The notes beneath the pieces were generated by a model that saw only the letters and a program-made list of their open reading frames with translations, ran no database searches and had not been told where the DNA came from. A stretch of DNA of 64,000 bases from TMP-24 sp046348855. Its GTDB lineage: Bacteria; Pseudomonadota; Alphaproteobacteria; Rhodobacterales; Rhodobacteraceae. The stretch is from the NCBI GenBank assembly GCA_046348855.1, contig JAXMDK010000010.1, forward strand, positions 1-64,000, given 5' to 3'. Made by a program: the position numbers and the translations under genes. Below, piece after piece: positions 42,033-50,577 of the stretch (position 1 is its first letter; every line of letters starts with the position of its first letter).

Positions 42033-43436
42033 ATGTTCGACGCGGCCCAGCCCCCCGCCTTTCGCGCGACGAATCCGTCGCGCCTGGCCCGGGCCGGTGA
42101 CTGGCTGCGCCGCCATCAGACCGCGATCCGGCGGCTGCAATGGGGCGTGGTGGCAATCTATGGCGTGCTGCTGGTCGGCCCGAACCTGCTGCCCTTGCCC
42201 GACCGCGCCGCGCATGTCTGGAACGACCTGACGCTGTTCGCGCAATTCGTGTTCTGGGGCATCTGGTGGCCCGGCGTTCTCTTGTCGATGCTGGTGTTCG
42301 GGCGGCTCTGGTGCGGCTTGTTCTGCCCCGAGGGCGCGCTGACCGAGGCCGCCAGCCGCCACGGGATTGGCCGCGCCGTGCCACGCTGGATGCGCTGGCA
42401 GGGGTGGCCCTTCGCGGCCTTCGTGATGACCACGGTCTACGGCCAGATGGTCAGCGTCTATCAATATCCCGGCCCCGCGCTGGTGGTGCTGGGCGGCTCG
42501 ACCGTCGCGGCGGTGGTGGTGGGTTGGCTTTATGGCCGCAACCATCGGGTCTGGTGCCGCTATCTGTGCCCGGTCAGCGGCGTCTTCGGGCTGTTGGCCA
42601 AGCTGGCGCCGATGCACTATGCCGCCAACCCGGCGGCCTGGGCGGCGACGCCGGCGAAGGCCGGGCGCACCACCGCCGTCAACTGCGCACCGCTGGTGGT
42701 GCTGAAGGGACTCGACAGTGCCTCGCCCTGCCACATGTGCGGGCGCTGCGCGGGGTTCCGCGACGCGATCGAGTTGCGCGGTCGCAAGCCGGGGGCCGAG
42801 GTGGTGGCGAGCGCCGGCAAGGCGACGGTGTGGGACAGCCTCCTGATCCTGACCGGGCTGATGGGCGTGGCGACCGGGGCGTTCCTCTGGGCCTCGTCGC
42901 CGTGGTTCATCGCGCTGAAACTGTGGCTGGCCGACCGGCTGGTCAACGCCGGGGTGCTTTGGCCGCTCGAGGCCCGGATGCCCTGGTGGGTGCTGACCGA
43001 CTACCCAGACCGCAACGACGTGATGACCCTGCTGGACGGCGTGGCGATGCTGGGCTTCATCGGCGGAACGGCGGTGGCGATGACCCTGGCGCTGGGCCTG
43101 CCCCTGGCGCTGGCGGCCCGGATCGGCGGCACGGGCCTATGGTCGCGGCTGCACCATCTGGCGCTCGGCCTGCTGCCACTGGCGGCGGCGGGGGTGATCC
43201 TGGGGCTGTCGGCGCAGACGGTGACCTTGCTGCGCGCCGATGGATTCCGGCTGCTGTGGGTGCCCGAGGCGCGGCTGGCGGTGCTTGCCCTGGCGGCGGG
43301 GTGGAGCCTTCTTCTGTTCTGGCAGGTCGCCGGGCGTCATGTGGCCGGCGTCCGTCGCGCGGCGATGTCCGCCGCCGCCAGCCTGTCGATCGCCGTGGCG
43401 CTGGTCCCCTGGCACCTGCTGTTCCAGGTCTGGTGA
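42033..43436 (+). CDS. ftrD: Membrane ferredoxin-like protein FtrD
   Basis: A 467-residue membrane protein with about eight helices. Cysteine clusters CGLFCPEG (about 95-102) and CRYLCPVSG (about 178-186), plus CHMCGRCAG (about 238-246), match the NapH/FixG-like 4Fe-4S membrane proteins used by FtrD/FetF to accept electrons during iron transport. It is the fourth gene of the operon. The 5'-end is rich in G/C but the ATG directly follows the ftrC stop. Confidence 0.85.
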   Translation: MFDAAQPPAFRATNPSRLARAGDWLRRHQTAIRRLQWGVVAIYGVLLVGPNLLPLPDRAAHVWNDLTLFAQFVFWGIWWPGVLLSMLVFGRLWCGLFCPEGALTEAASRHGIGRAVPRWMRWQGWPFAAFVMTTVYGQMVSVYQYPGPALVVLGGSTVAAVVVGWLYGRNHRVWCRYLCPVSGVFGLLAKLAPMHYAANPAAWAATPAKAGRTTAVNCAPLVVLKGLDSASPCHMCGRCAGFRDAIELRGRKPGAEVVASAGKATVWDSLLILTGLMGVATGAFLWASSPWFIALKLWLADRLVNAGVLWPLEARMPWWVLTDYPDRNDVMTLLDGVAMLGFIGGTAVAMTLALGLPLALAARIGGTGLWSRLHHLALGLLPLAAAGVILGLSAQTVTLLRADGFRLLWVPEARLAVLALAAGWSLLLFWQVAGRHVAGVRRAAMSAAASLSIAVALVPWHLLFQVW

Positions 43437-43510
43437 TGGCCGCCCGCCAAGAAGGTTTACTTTCGCAGCCCCAAGGGCTAGGCCCGGTCATCTTCGTGAA
43501 AGGCCCCCGG

Positions 43511-44203
43511 ATGACCCCCGACATCGCCCGTCTGGCTCGCAAGTCGCTGCTTCTCGCTTCGGCCCCCGAGGCGGTGGTCGAAGAGGTTCTGGCCCATGCC
43601 CGCCCGCGCGATTTCGAGCGGGGCGAGACGATCTTTCTGCAGGGCGAAAGGGCGACGGCCATCTACATCGTCGCCGAGGGCTGGGTGAAGCTTTACCGCA
43701 TCGCGCCCTCGGGCGCCGAGGCGGTGGTGGCCGTCTACAGCCGCGGCGCCAGCTTTGGCGAGGCGGTGGCCTTTCGCAACGACGTCTATCCGGTGGCCGC
43801 CGAGGCCGCCAGCGACTGCCGCCTGATCCGCATCGAGGCCGACGTGATCCTGCGCCTGATCCGCGAAAATCCGGCGGTCGCTGTCTCGCTCCTGTCGGCG
43901 ACCTATGCCCATCTGCATGCGCTGGTCAGCCAGATCGAGGCGCTGAAGGCGCAGACCGGCGCGCAGCGGGTGGCCGAGTTCCTGCTGGAACTGGCGACCT
44001 GCCAGACGGGCGCCTGCCAGGTGACGCTGCCCTATGACAAGGTGCTTCTGGCCGGGCGGCTGGGGATGAAACCCGAAAGCCTGAGCCGCGCCTTCGCCCG
44101 GTTGAAGGACCAGGGCGTGCATATCCGCCAGAACATCGCCGAGATTGACGATCTGGAGGCGCTGCGCGCCTATGCCGAGGGCGATCAGGGCGCCTGGGGC
44201 TAG
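43511..44203 (+). CDS. Crp/Fnr-family regulator of the Dnr type
   Basis: A 230-residue regulator: cyclic-nucleotide-binding-like sensor domain (about 10-125; IYIVAEGWVKLYRIAPSGAE, FGEAVAFRNDVYPV), a long dimer helix, and a Crp-type HTH at about 165-205 (LLAGRLGMKPESLSRAFARLKDQG). It lacks the N-terminal cysteines that bind the FNR 4Fe-4S cluster. The sensor resembles Dnr, which detects NO through heme. It is convergent with norF, and three TTAAC-N4-GTCAA-like boxes lie in front of nor, nir and cytochrome genes, so it is the likely NO-responsive activator of denitrification. The start was placed at ATG 43511; an upstream in-frame extension seems non-coding. Confidence 0.85.
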   Translation: MTPDIARLARKSLLLASAPEAVVEEVLAHARPRDFERGETIFLQGERATAIYIVAEGWVKLYRIAPSGAEAVVAVYSRGASFGEAVAFRNDVYPVAAEAASDCRLIRIEADVILRLIRENPAVAVSLLSATYAHLHALVSQIEALKAQTGAQRVAEFLLELATCQTGACQVTLPYDKVLLAGRLGMKPESLSRAFARLKDQGVHIRQNIAEIDDLEALRAYAEGDQGAWG

Positions 44204-44457
44204 GTCCGGCCCGCCGCCACGGCGAGGACCGCCATCAGGATCAGCAGAGCGGCCAGCCCGACCTCGAACCCCCTCAGCCAGCGCGGGGCGGCGGCAAGGC
44301 CAAGGTAGTTGGCCAGGATCAGCCGGGCCTTGCCTCCGGCCAAGATCATCGCCGGGATGATCAGCATCGGGCCGCGCAGGCCGGACGCCGCCGCCAGCGT
44401 CGATCCCAGGGACATGGCCATCAGGCCCAGCCAGGCGCGTGTCGGGTTCATGTTCAT
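44200..44457 (-). CDS. norF: Small membrane protein NorF
   Basis: An 85-residue protein with two to three hydrophobic helices, in the position and size of NorF. NorF is an accessory protein of nitric oxide reductase, needed for full activity in Paracoccus. The ATG overlaps the norE stop (ATGA). The last base pairs of its stop overlap the stop of the convergent Dnr-type gene. Confidence 0.8.
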   Translation of the reverse strand: MNMNPTRAWLGLMAMSLGSTLAAASGLRGPMLIIPAMILAGGKARLILANYLGLAAAPRWLRGFEVGLAALLILMAVLAVAAGRT

Positions 44458-45026
44458 ATCAGGTAGATCACCGGGAAAAGCAGGACCCAGACCAGGTCGA
44501 CCATGTGCCAGAAGGCGGCCCCGGTCTCGACGGCGCGGGGGGTGCCGATCCGGCCGACCACGGCCAGAAGCACCATCCCGGCCAGGACATGGGCGGCATG
44601 GAAGCCGGTCAGCAGGAACGAGAAGGTGTAGAAGGGATGGGTCTCGGTGCCGATGCCCTGGGCGAAGAGGTCGCGGTATTCCAGCCCCTTGAGTACCAGG
44701 AAAACCCCGCCCAAAGCGATGGCGGGCAGGATCATCCGCCAGATCCCGCGCCCGGTTTCGGCCCGGCGCACCGCCATCGCGGCCAGCCAGCCCGACGTGA
44801 CCAGGACCAGCGTGTTGATCCCGGCGCCGACCCGGTGCAGGTGGCCCTGCGCCTCGGCAAAGCCGGCCGGATCGGTCAACCGCACCGACAGGAAGGCCAC
44901 CAGACCCGCCCCGAACACGGCGATTTCCGACAGGATCAGCACCCACATCATCAACTCGCCCGGCAGCTGGCCGGAATCGTCTGCCGGATACTCGTCGTGA
45001 AGCTCGCCTTCTTGCGCCATGCTCAT
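44454..45026 (-). CDS. norE: NorE, cytochrome c oxidase subunit III-like protein
   Basis: A 190-residue membrane protein of the COX3 family with five helices (GELMMWVLILSEIAVFGAGLV-like first helix; LLTGFHAAHVLAGMVLL is typical). NorE is an accessory of NO reductase whose role in activity is known from Paracoccus but not its mechanism. ATG 45026 overlaps the norD stop. Upstream in-frame codons overlap norD and are not used. Confidence 0.9.
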   Translation of the reverse strand: MSMAQEGELHDEYPADDSGQLPGELMMWVLILSEIAVFGAGLVAFLSVRLTDPAGFAEAQGHLHRVGAGINTLVLVTSGWLAAMAVRRAETGRGIWRMILPAIALGGVFLVLKGLEYRDLFAQGIGTETHPFYTFSFLLTGFHAAHVLAGMVLLAVVGRIGTPRAVETGAAFWHMVDLVWVLLFPVIYLI

Positions 45027-46945
45027 GTCATTACCAGTTGTCGATAGATCGCGGGCAGCGCCGCGGTCAGTTTTTCGGGATGCGGGATGACCGAGAACCC
45101 GCCCTGGCCGAAGATGCGCGGGAACCACGACTTGCCGTCGCGGTCCACCGTGATGCCAAAGACCGCATGCCCCGCCCGCCGCGCCTCGATCACCGCCATG
45201 CGGCTGTCCTCGATGCCGTGGCGGCCTTCGTAATGGTCAAGGTCGTTGGGCTTGCCGTCGGTAATGACCAGCAGGAGCCGCCGCTTGCGCGCCTGTTTCG
45301 CCAGCCCGGCCGAGACATGCCGCATCGCCGCGCCCAGCCGGGTGTAATGGCCAGGATTGAGGGCGGCGATCCGTTCCTCGGTATCCCCGGCCATCGGTTC
45401 GGCAAAGCTCTTGACCTCCTGCACGAAGACCCGGCTCCGCTTCAGCGAGGAAAAGGCATGGATGGCAAAGCTGTCGCCGCAGGCGTCCAGCCCCCAGGCC
45501 AGCGCCGCCAGCGCCTCGCGTTCGATGTCGATCACCGCGCGGCCTTCGTGGCCATGTCCCGGAATGGCGCTTTCGGTGGAACGCGAGACGTCCAAGAGGA
45601 TCGACACCGCCAGGTCGCGGCGCTCGGGCCGGGTCTGGCGCCAGACGCGATCGTTCGCTTCGCCGTTGGCCAGGAAATCGACGCGGGCGCGCACCGCCCG
45701 CTCGGTATCCAGTTCGTCGCCATCGGCGAACCCCGGAACCGAAACCCGTGTGGGATGCAGCGCCTCGAACTGGCGGCGGACGGCGCGGATGCGGGCAGCG
45801 GCGCGCGGGTCGTCGCGGAAGCGCGGCGTGGTCTTGCTGGCTTCGGCCCGGGTCGCAAGGACGCGGACGTGATCGGTCATGTAGCGCCGCCGCGTCACAT
45901 CCCATTCGGGATAGGTGAACTGGCCGGCCACCGCTTCGCGGTCGACATCCTCGGGCGCGAGGTCGAGGTGGAGCTTCAGCCTTGTGGCGGGGGCCTTGGA
46001 AATCTGCGCCAGGGCGATCTCGTCCTGGTCGTCGGCAGCCTTGCGGGCGCTGTCCTCGTCGTCGTCCTCGACCCGGCGGTTGAGGTTGAGGAACTCGGCC
46101 ATCGACAGGATGGCCTCGAACTTGTGCAGGATCAGGCTGTCGCGGCGTTCGGCCTGGTCGGCCTTGCGGCGGCGGGCGCGGCGGGCGGTCTTTTCCTCGG
46201 CGGCCTCTTCGGGGGCGCCTTCGGTGGCGCGGCTCTCGACGGCGGTGGTGTCGGACCGGCCGGGATCGCGCAGGTCGGGCCACATCGCCACCGGGCGGAA
46301 CGGACGGTAGCCGCGCGGGGTCCGGGCGGGCAGGGGCGGCAGGGGGGCGGGGTCGCCGAGCGCCCGGCGCAACCGCGCCTCGACCGCGGCCTCGGCCGGC
46401 GGCAGGGCGGGCAGGTGGCGGGCCGCCAGCGTCAGGGCGCAAAGATCAGCGTGCAGCGCGGCAAAGCCCGGGGCCAGTTCCAGCGCGCGGCGGGTCATCG
46501 CCTCGGCCAGGTCGATCGCCGCCAGATCGGCGCGCAGCGGATCGGATTCCTGTGCGGGCGTCAGGCCGGTCAGGCCGGCCGCCGCCGTGGCAAGCCACAG
46601 GTAAAGCGCGGCATTGGCGCGCGTATCAGGAAAGACCGCGAGACTTTCCGGCAGCCGCAGGACCGCGCCATCGAACGAGGCGCGCGGCAGCCGGTCGGCC
46701 CAGGTGCCCAGCCGGCGCAGCCAGGAAAGGCGGTGGTGGCTGGTTTCTTCGGCCACCGGGCGGATCTCGACGGCGCCGTCGCCGCCGAGACCGCGAAACA
46801 GGACCGCCAGCCGTCCGCTGACCTGCGACAGGTCCACACGGGCTCCTTCGTGGACGGGCAATCCGTCCAGACGGCTGGCGTAGGCGTGCCACAGTTTCCC
46901 GACGGTTTCCTCGGGTTCCCACGGCTCGAGTTCGATCTTGTCCAC
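45023..46945 (-). CDS. norD: NorD, von Willebrand factor A-domain protein
   Basis: A 640-residue cytoplasmic protein. The C-terminal third is a VWA domain with the MIDAS motif DVSRSTES and the VITDGKPNDLDHYEGRHG segment. A highly charged Ala/Arg/Glu-rich linker lies at about 230-260. NorD works with the AAA+ protein NorQ to activate NO reductase, probably by inserting the non-heme iron. The start is GTG 46945, 9 bases after norQ; the frame stays open upstream through norQ but that part is antisense-like in composition. Confidence 0.92.
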   Translation of the reverse strand: MDKIELEPWEPEETVGKLWHAYASRLDGLPVHEGARVDLSQVSGRLAVLFRGLGGDGAVEIRPVAEETSHHRLSWLRRLGTWADRLPRASFDGAVLRLPESLAVFPDTRANAALYLWLATAAAGLTGLTPAQESDPLRADLAAIDLAEAMTRRALELAPGFAALHADLCALTLAARHLPALPPAEAAVEARLRRALGDPAPLPPLPARTPRGYRPFRPVAMWPDLRDPGRSDTTAVESRATEGAPEEAAEEKTARRARRRKADQAERRDSLILHKFEAILSMAEFLNLNRRVEDDDEDSARKAADDQDEIALAQISKAPATRLKLHLDLAPEDVDREAVAGQFTYPEWDVTRRRYMTDHVRVLATRAEASKTTPRFRDDPRAAARIRAVRRQFEALHPTRVSVPGFADGDELDTERAVRARVDFLANGEANDRVWRQTRPERRDLAVSILLDVSRSTESAIPGHGHEGRAVIDIEREALAALAWGLDACGDSFAIHAFSSLKRSRVFVQEVKSFAEPMAGDTEERIAALNPGHYTRLGAAMRHVSAGLAKQARKRRLLLVITDGKPNDLDHYEGRHGIEDSRMAVIEARRAGHAVFGITVDRDGKSWFPRIFGQGGFSVIPHPEKLTAALPAIYRQLVMT

Positions 46946-46953
46946 GGCGGGCC

Positions 46954-47766
46954 TCACCCGAATACCGCCGTGACCAGATCCCGGAGCCCCGCCTTCACAT
47001 CCGCATCGTCGGTCAGGGGTTCGATCATGGCGATGTCGATCGCGCGACCCACCGCCATGCCCCCGGCGATCAGGCTGGCCGCATAGACCACCAGCCGGGT
47101 CGAGACGCCTTCCTCCAGATCCTGGCCCTTCATGGCGCGCAGCTTGCCCGCCAGCCGGACCAGAGGCTTGACGCGCTCTTCGTCCAGCCCGCTTTCGCGC
47201 GAAACCACCGGGATTTCGTGTTCGGGCTTCGGGAAGGTGAATTCCAGGCTGACGAACCGCTGCCGGGTCGAAGGCTTCAGCGTTTTCAGGATGTTCTGGT
47301 AGCCGGGGTTGTAGCTGGCGACCAGGAGGAAATCGGGGTGGGCCTCGATCTCTTCGCCGGTGCGGTCGATGGGCAGGATGCGGCGGTCGTCGGTCAGGGG
47401 ATGCAGGACGACGGTCACGTCCTTGCGCGCCTCTACCACCTCGTCCAGATAGCAGATCGCCCCTTCGCGGACCGCGCGGGTCAGGGGGCCGTCGACCCAG
47501 ATGGTTTCGCCGCCCTTCAAGAGCCAGCGGCCGATCAGGTCGGCGGCCGACAGGTCGTCGTGGCAGGCCACGGTATGAAGCGGCCGGCCCAGCCGCGCCG
47601 CCATGTGGGCGACGAACCGGGTCTTGCCGCAGCCGGTCGGGCCTTTCAGCAGGACCGGCAGCCGGCGGGCGGCGGCCGATGCGAAGACCTCGCATTCGTC
47701 GCCCTGCGCCCGGTAGAAGGGGGCGTGCGCCGCCCCCTTCACATTACTGGTTCCGTCCATCTGCAT
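46954..47766 (-). CDS. norQ: NorQ, MoxR-type AAA+ ATPase
   Basis: A 270-residue AAA+ ATPase: Walker A GPTGCGKTRF (about 42-51), Walker B ICYLDEVVEA, sensor ASYNPGYQN. NorQ/CbbQ-type ATPases act with VWA partners (here NorD) to remodel a target enzyme, in this case NorBC. ATG 47766 overlaps the norB stop (ATGA); a GTG one codon upstream is possible. Confidence 0.95.
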   Translation of the reverse strand: MQMDGTSNVKGAAHAPFYRAQGDECEVFASAAARRLPVLLKGPTGCGKTRFVAHMAARLGRPLHTVACHDDLSAADLIGRWLLKGGETIWVDGPLTRAVREGAICYLDEVVEARKDVTVVLHPLTDDRRILPIDRTGEEIEAHPDFLLVASYNPGYQNILKTLKPSTRQRFVSLEFTFPKPEHEIPVVSRESGLDEERVKPLVRLAGKLRAMKGQDLEEGVSTRLVVYAASLIAGGMAVGRAIDIAMIEPLTDDADVKAGLRDLVTAVFG

Positions 47767-49163
47767 CACTCCGCCGCGAGATGGTCGGGATCGCGGTTGA
47801 TGCGATCCTGCTCAAGCGGCCCGGGCGTCACGATCTCGCGCCGCGGGAAGGAGATCGCCCAGATGTAGGCCAGGGCGCCCAGTACCACCGCCACGCCAGC
47901 GCCGAAGCGCATGGCATAGAAGATCCACAGCTGGTCCTGCACCTCCATGTAGGGCATGCCCATGACGCGCTGCAGGTGGGTCTGCACGGTGCCGGCGAAG
48001 GTCAGCACGAAGGTCATGAAGCCGACCCCGCCCGACATCAGCCAGAACGACGCCATGTTGATCACCTGGTTGTAGGGATCGCGCCCCCGCAGGTGCGGCA
48101 TGGCATAGCTGATCATCGCAAGGTTGAGGCAGACATAGGCGCCGTAGAAGGCCAGGTGGGCGTGCGCCGCGGTGATCTGCGTGCCGTGGGTATAGTAGTT
48201 CACCCCGTGCAGCGTGTGCATGAAGCCCCAGACCCCCGCGCCGAAGAAGGCCAGCGTCGAGCAGCCCAGGCTCCAGAGCAGCGCCGCCTTGTTCGGGTGG
48301 TCGCGCCGGCCTTTCCAGACCATGACGAAGGCGAAGGACATCATCGCGAAGAACGGCGCCACCTCGAACGACGAGAAGATCGAGCCGATCCACTGCCAGT
48401 AGCCGGGCGTGCCGATCCAGTAGTAATGGTGCCCGGTGCCGAGGATGCCCGAGAACAGCGCCAGCGCGGCGATGACGTAAAGCCACTTCTCGACCACTTC
48501 GCGGTCGACCCCCGTCAGCTTCAGCATCAGGAAGGCCAGGATCGAGGCCATCACCAGTTCCCAGGTGCCTTCCACCCACAGATGGACGACGAACCACCAG
48601 TACATCTTGTCCAGGCTGAGGTTGCCGGGGTTGACGAAGGCGAACAGGAACAGAAGCGCCAGACCCCAGAGCCCGGCCAGGAGGATGTTGGTGATCGCGG
48701 TCTTCTTGCCGGCCAGCACCGTCATCGAGATGTTGTAGAGGAAGATCAGCGCCGCGACGACGATGCCCACCTTGACCCAGACCGGCTGTTCCAGGAACTC
48801 GCGCCCTTCGTTGCCCAGCAACCAGTTGCCGTCGAAGAGGTTGAAGAGATAGGTCACCACCACCCCGGCGGTGCCGACCACCAGAATCGCCAGTTGCAGC
48901 CAGGCAAGCTTGACCGAATGGATCTCGCGCTCGGATTCCTCGGGCACCAGGTAGTAAGCCGATCCGAAGAAGCCCAGAAGCAGCCAGACGATCAGGCTGT
49001 TGGTATGCAGCATCCGCGCGATGTTGAAGGGCAGCACACCTGCCAGGAAGTTCGGCTGCACATAGATCCAGCCGATCACCAGGCCCATCGTCACCTGCAC
49101 GGCGAACAGCGCCATTGCCACGGCAAAGAAGGCCAGAGCCACCTTTTGTGATTGGTATTTCAT
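47766..49163 (-). CDS. norB: Nitric oxide reductase large subunit NorB
   Basis: A 465-residue membrane protein with twelve helices. Conserved features are HLWVEGTWE and GHHYYWIG for heme b3 and non-heme FeB, and HGTQITAAHAHLAFYG in helix X. NorB reduces two NO to N2O in the inner membrane with electrons from NorC. A ribosome site (AGGAGA) lies before the ATG. The 12-base gap to norC fits a norCBQDEF operon. Confidence 0.97.
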   Translation of the reverse strand: MKYQSQKVALAFFAVAMALFAVQVTMGLVIGWIYVQPNFLAGVLPFNIARMLHTNSLIVWLLLGFFGSAYYLVPEESEREIHSVKLAWLQLAILVVGTAGVVVTYLFNLFDGNWLLGNEGREFLEQPVWVKVGIVVAALIFLYNISMTVLAGKKTAITNILLAGLWGLALLFLFAFVNPGNLSLDKMYWWFVVHLWVEGTWELVMASILAFLMLKLTGVDREVVEKWLYVIAALALFSGILGTGHHYYWIGTPGYWQWIGSIFSSFEVAPFFAMMSFAFVMVWKGRRDHPNKAALLWSLGCSTLAFFGAGVWGFMHTLHGVNYYTHGTQITAAHAHLAFYGAYVCLNLAMISYAMPHLRGRDPYNQVINMASFWLMSGGVGFMTFVLTFAGTVQTHLQRVMGMPYMEVQDQLWIFYAMRFGAGVAVVLGALAYIWAISFPRREIVTPGPLEQDRINRDPDHLAAE

Positions 49164-49175
49164 GGGTCTTTCTCC

Positions 49176-49631
49176 TCAGCCAGCGTCATTCGGCGGCCAG
49201 TCCTGGGCGCGGATCTGATCGGTCCACAGCAGGAAGTCCGCGATCTGGCGGTATTCGTCGTCGGTCAGCCCGAAGTTCGGCATCTGCCGCCGCCCCTCGA
49301 TCCCCGAGGGCTGGGCGTCCATCCAGCTTTTCACGGCCTGGAAGGCCGCCTCGTGGTCGCCCGGCGCCACGCCCCAGCGGGTCATGACATTGCCAAGTTC
49401 GGGGGCAAAATAGGCGCCTTCACCCAGGATCGAGTGGCAGTTGATGCAGGCGTGTTTTTCCCACAGCCTCTTGCCGGCGATGACGCTGGGTGTCAGCGCC
49501 GCCTCGTCGGTCGAGGTTGATTCGATATAGAAGTGGGACTGCACCGACAGCCCCACGAAGATCAGGATGAAGAACAGCGACCCGCCATAAAAGATGTTGC
49601 GGGCCATGCTCTTGGTCATGACTTCGCGCAT
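49176..49631 (-). CDS. norC: Nitric oxide reductase cytochrome c subunit NorC
   Basis: A 151-residue protein with one N-terminal membrane anchor (about 11-32) and a periplasmic cytochrome c domain: heme site CINCH at about 63-67 and an axial methionine probably in RRQMPNF. It takes electrons from soluble cytochromes and passes them to NorB. ATG 49631 has AAGGA 8 bases upstream; a TTG further upstream is less likely. A Dnr/Nnr box lies 65 bases upstream. Confidence 0.96.
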   Translation of the reverse strand: MREVMTKSMARNIFYGGSLFFILIFVGLSVQSHFYIESTSTDEAALTPSVIAGKRLWEKHACINCHSILGEGAYFAPELGNVMTRWGVAPGDHEAAFQAVKSWMDAQPSGIEGRRQMPNFGLTDDEYRQIADFLLWTDQIRAQDWPPNDAG

Positions 49632-49695
49632 GCGAGAATCCTTCCTCAAGCAGTTTTAGGTGAGGATGGCATGGCGTGGGTGGGGTGGCGACGCC

Positions 49696-49709
49696 TTAAC
49701 AAAAGTCAA
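49696..49709. promoter_or_regulatory. Nnr/Dnr box upstream of norC
   Basis: TTAAC-AAAA-GTCAA is a perfect match to the FNR-type dyad used by NO-responsive regulators (Nnr, Dnr, NnrR). Its position, about 65 bases before the norC start, suits activation of norCBQDEF. Confidence 0.8.
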
Positions 49710-49722
49710 GTCAACGAAAGAT

Positions 49723-50577
49723 TCACGCGGCCAGGGTCAAAGTGGCGCAGGGGTAGGAATCCAGCGCCGTCGCGATCCCGTCGCGGTCCATCAGGCAGAA
49801 GGCGGTGGACAGCGCATCGGCCAGCGCCGCCTGCGGCGCGGCCACCGCCACCGTCTGCCAGCGCGGTGCCTGGCCCCGCGGCCCGATGATGTGCGCCAGC
49901 CCCGGCCCGATCCGGGTGCCCATCGGCGAGGATACCGCCAGCGCGCTTTGCCGCAGGGTGGTTTGCCCAAGGACCGTGCCGTCCGGGTCGGCGATGGCGG
50001 CGCGCCAAGGCCCGCCCTCGGCGCGGAACTCGCCCATGTTGATCAGCGCGGCGGAAAAGCCGTGGCGGGCCAGAAGCCCGGCGATGCGGTCGGCCGCCCA
50101 GCCTTGGGCGATGCCGTTCAGCGTCAGCGCCTGTCTGGGGTCAAGCCGCACCTGGCGGGCGTCGAACCTGACCCTTTCCCATCCCACCGCCGCACGGGCG
50201 GCCTTCAGGTCGCCGCCCGTCGCCTCGGCCAGCCACAGGGGCTGCACCGTCGGATCGAAGGCCCCGCCGGTGGCGCGATGGACCGCTGCGGACAGGTGCA
50301 GCAGCTCCAGAAGCCCGTCGGACGGCCAGTCTGTCCGGCCCGTGGCATTCAGCCGCACCAGTTCCGAGTCGGCCTGCAGCGAGGCGATCTGTTCGACATG
50401 CGCGACCTCGGCAGCGATCTTGGGCGCCAGCAGAGCCATATCGGCCGCCGTCGCCCCCGAAAGCCGCAGCGACAGGCTGGTGCCAAGACCCCGGCCTTCC
50501 CAGACCTGCACCGGACGGTGGCGGGCGGGCAGGGCCAAGGCGGCGGCGGCAGCGATCAGCAGGGTGCGGCGTTTCAT
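49723..50577 (-). CDS. nirX: NirX, ApbE-family FMN transferase-like protein
   Basis: A 284-residue protein with a Tat-like or Sec signal (MKRRTLLIAAAAALALPA). It belongs to the ApbE family (FAD:protein FMN transferase): LNGIAQGWAADRI, LINMGEFRAEGG and the C-terminal ALSTAFCLMD are family marks. NirX and NosX are the ApbE-like proteins that place FMN on NirI and NosR, respectively. It is the third gene of the nirI-nnrS-nirX operon, overlapping the nnrS stop. Confidence 0.85.
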   Translation of the reverse strand: MKRRTLLIAAAAALALPARHRPVQVWEGRGLGTSLSLRLSGATAADMALLAPKIAAEVAHVEQIASLQADSELVRLNATGRTDWPSDGLLELLHLSAAVHRATGGAFDPTVQPLWLAEATGGDLKAARAAVGWERVRFDARQVRLDPRQALTLNGIAQGWAADRIAGLLARHGFSAALINMGEFRAEGGPWRAAIADPDGTVLGQTTLRQSALAVSSPMGTRIGPGLAHIIGPRGQAPRWQTVAVAAPQAALADALSTAFCLMDRDGIATALDSYPCATLTLAA

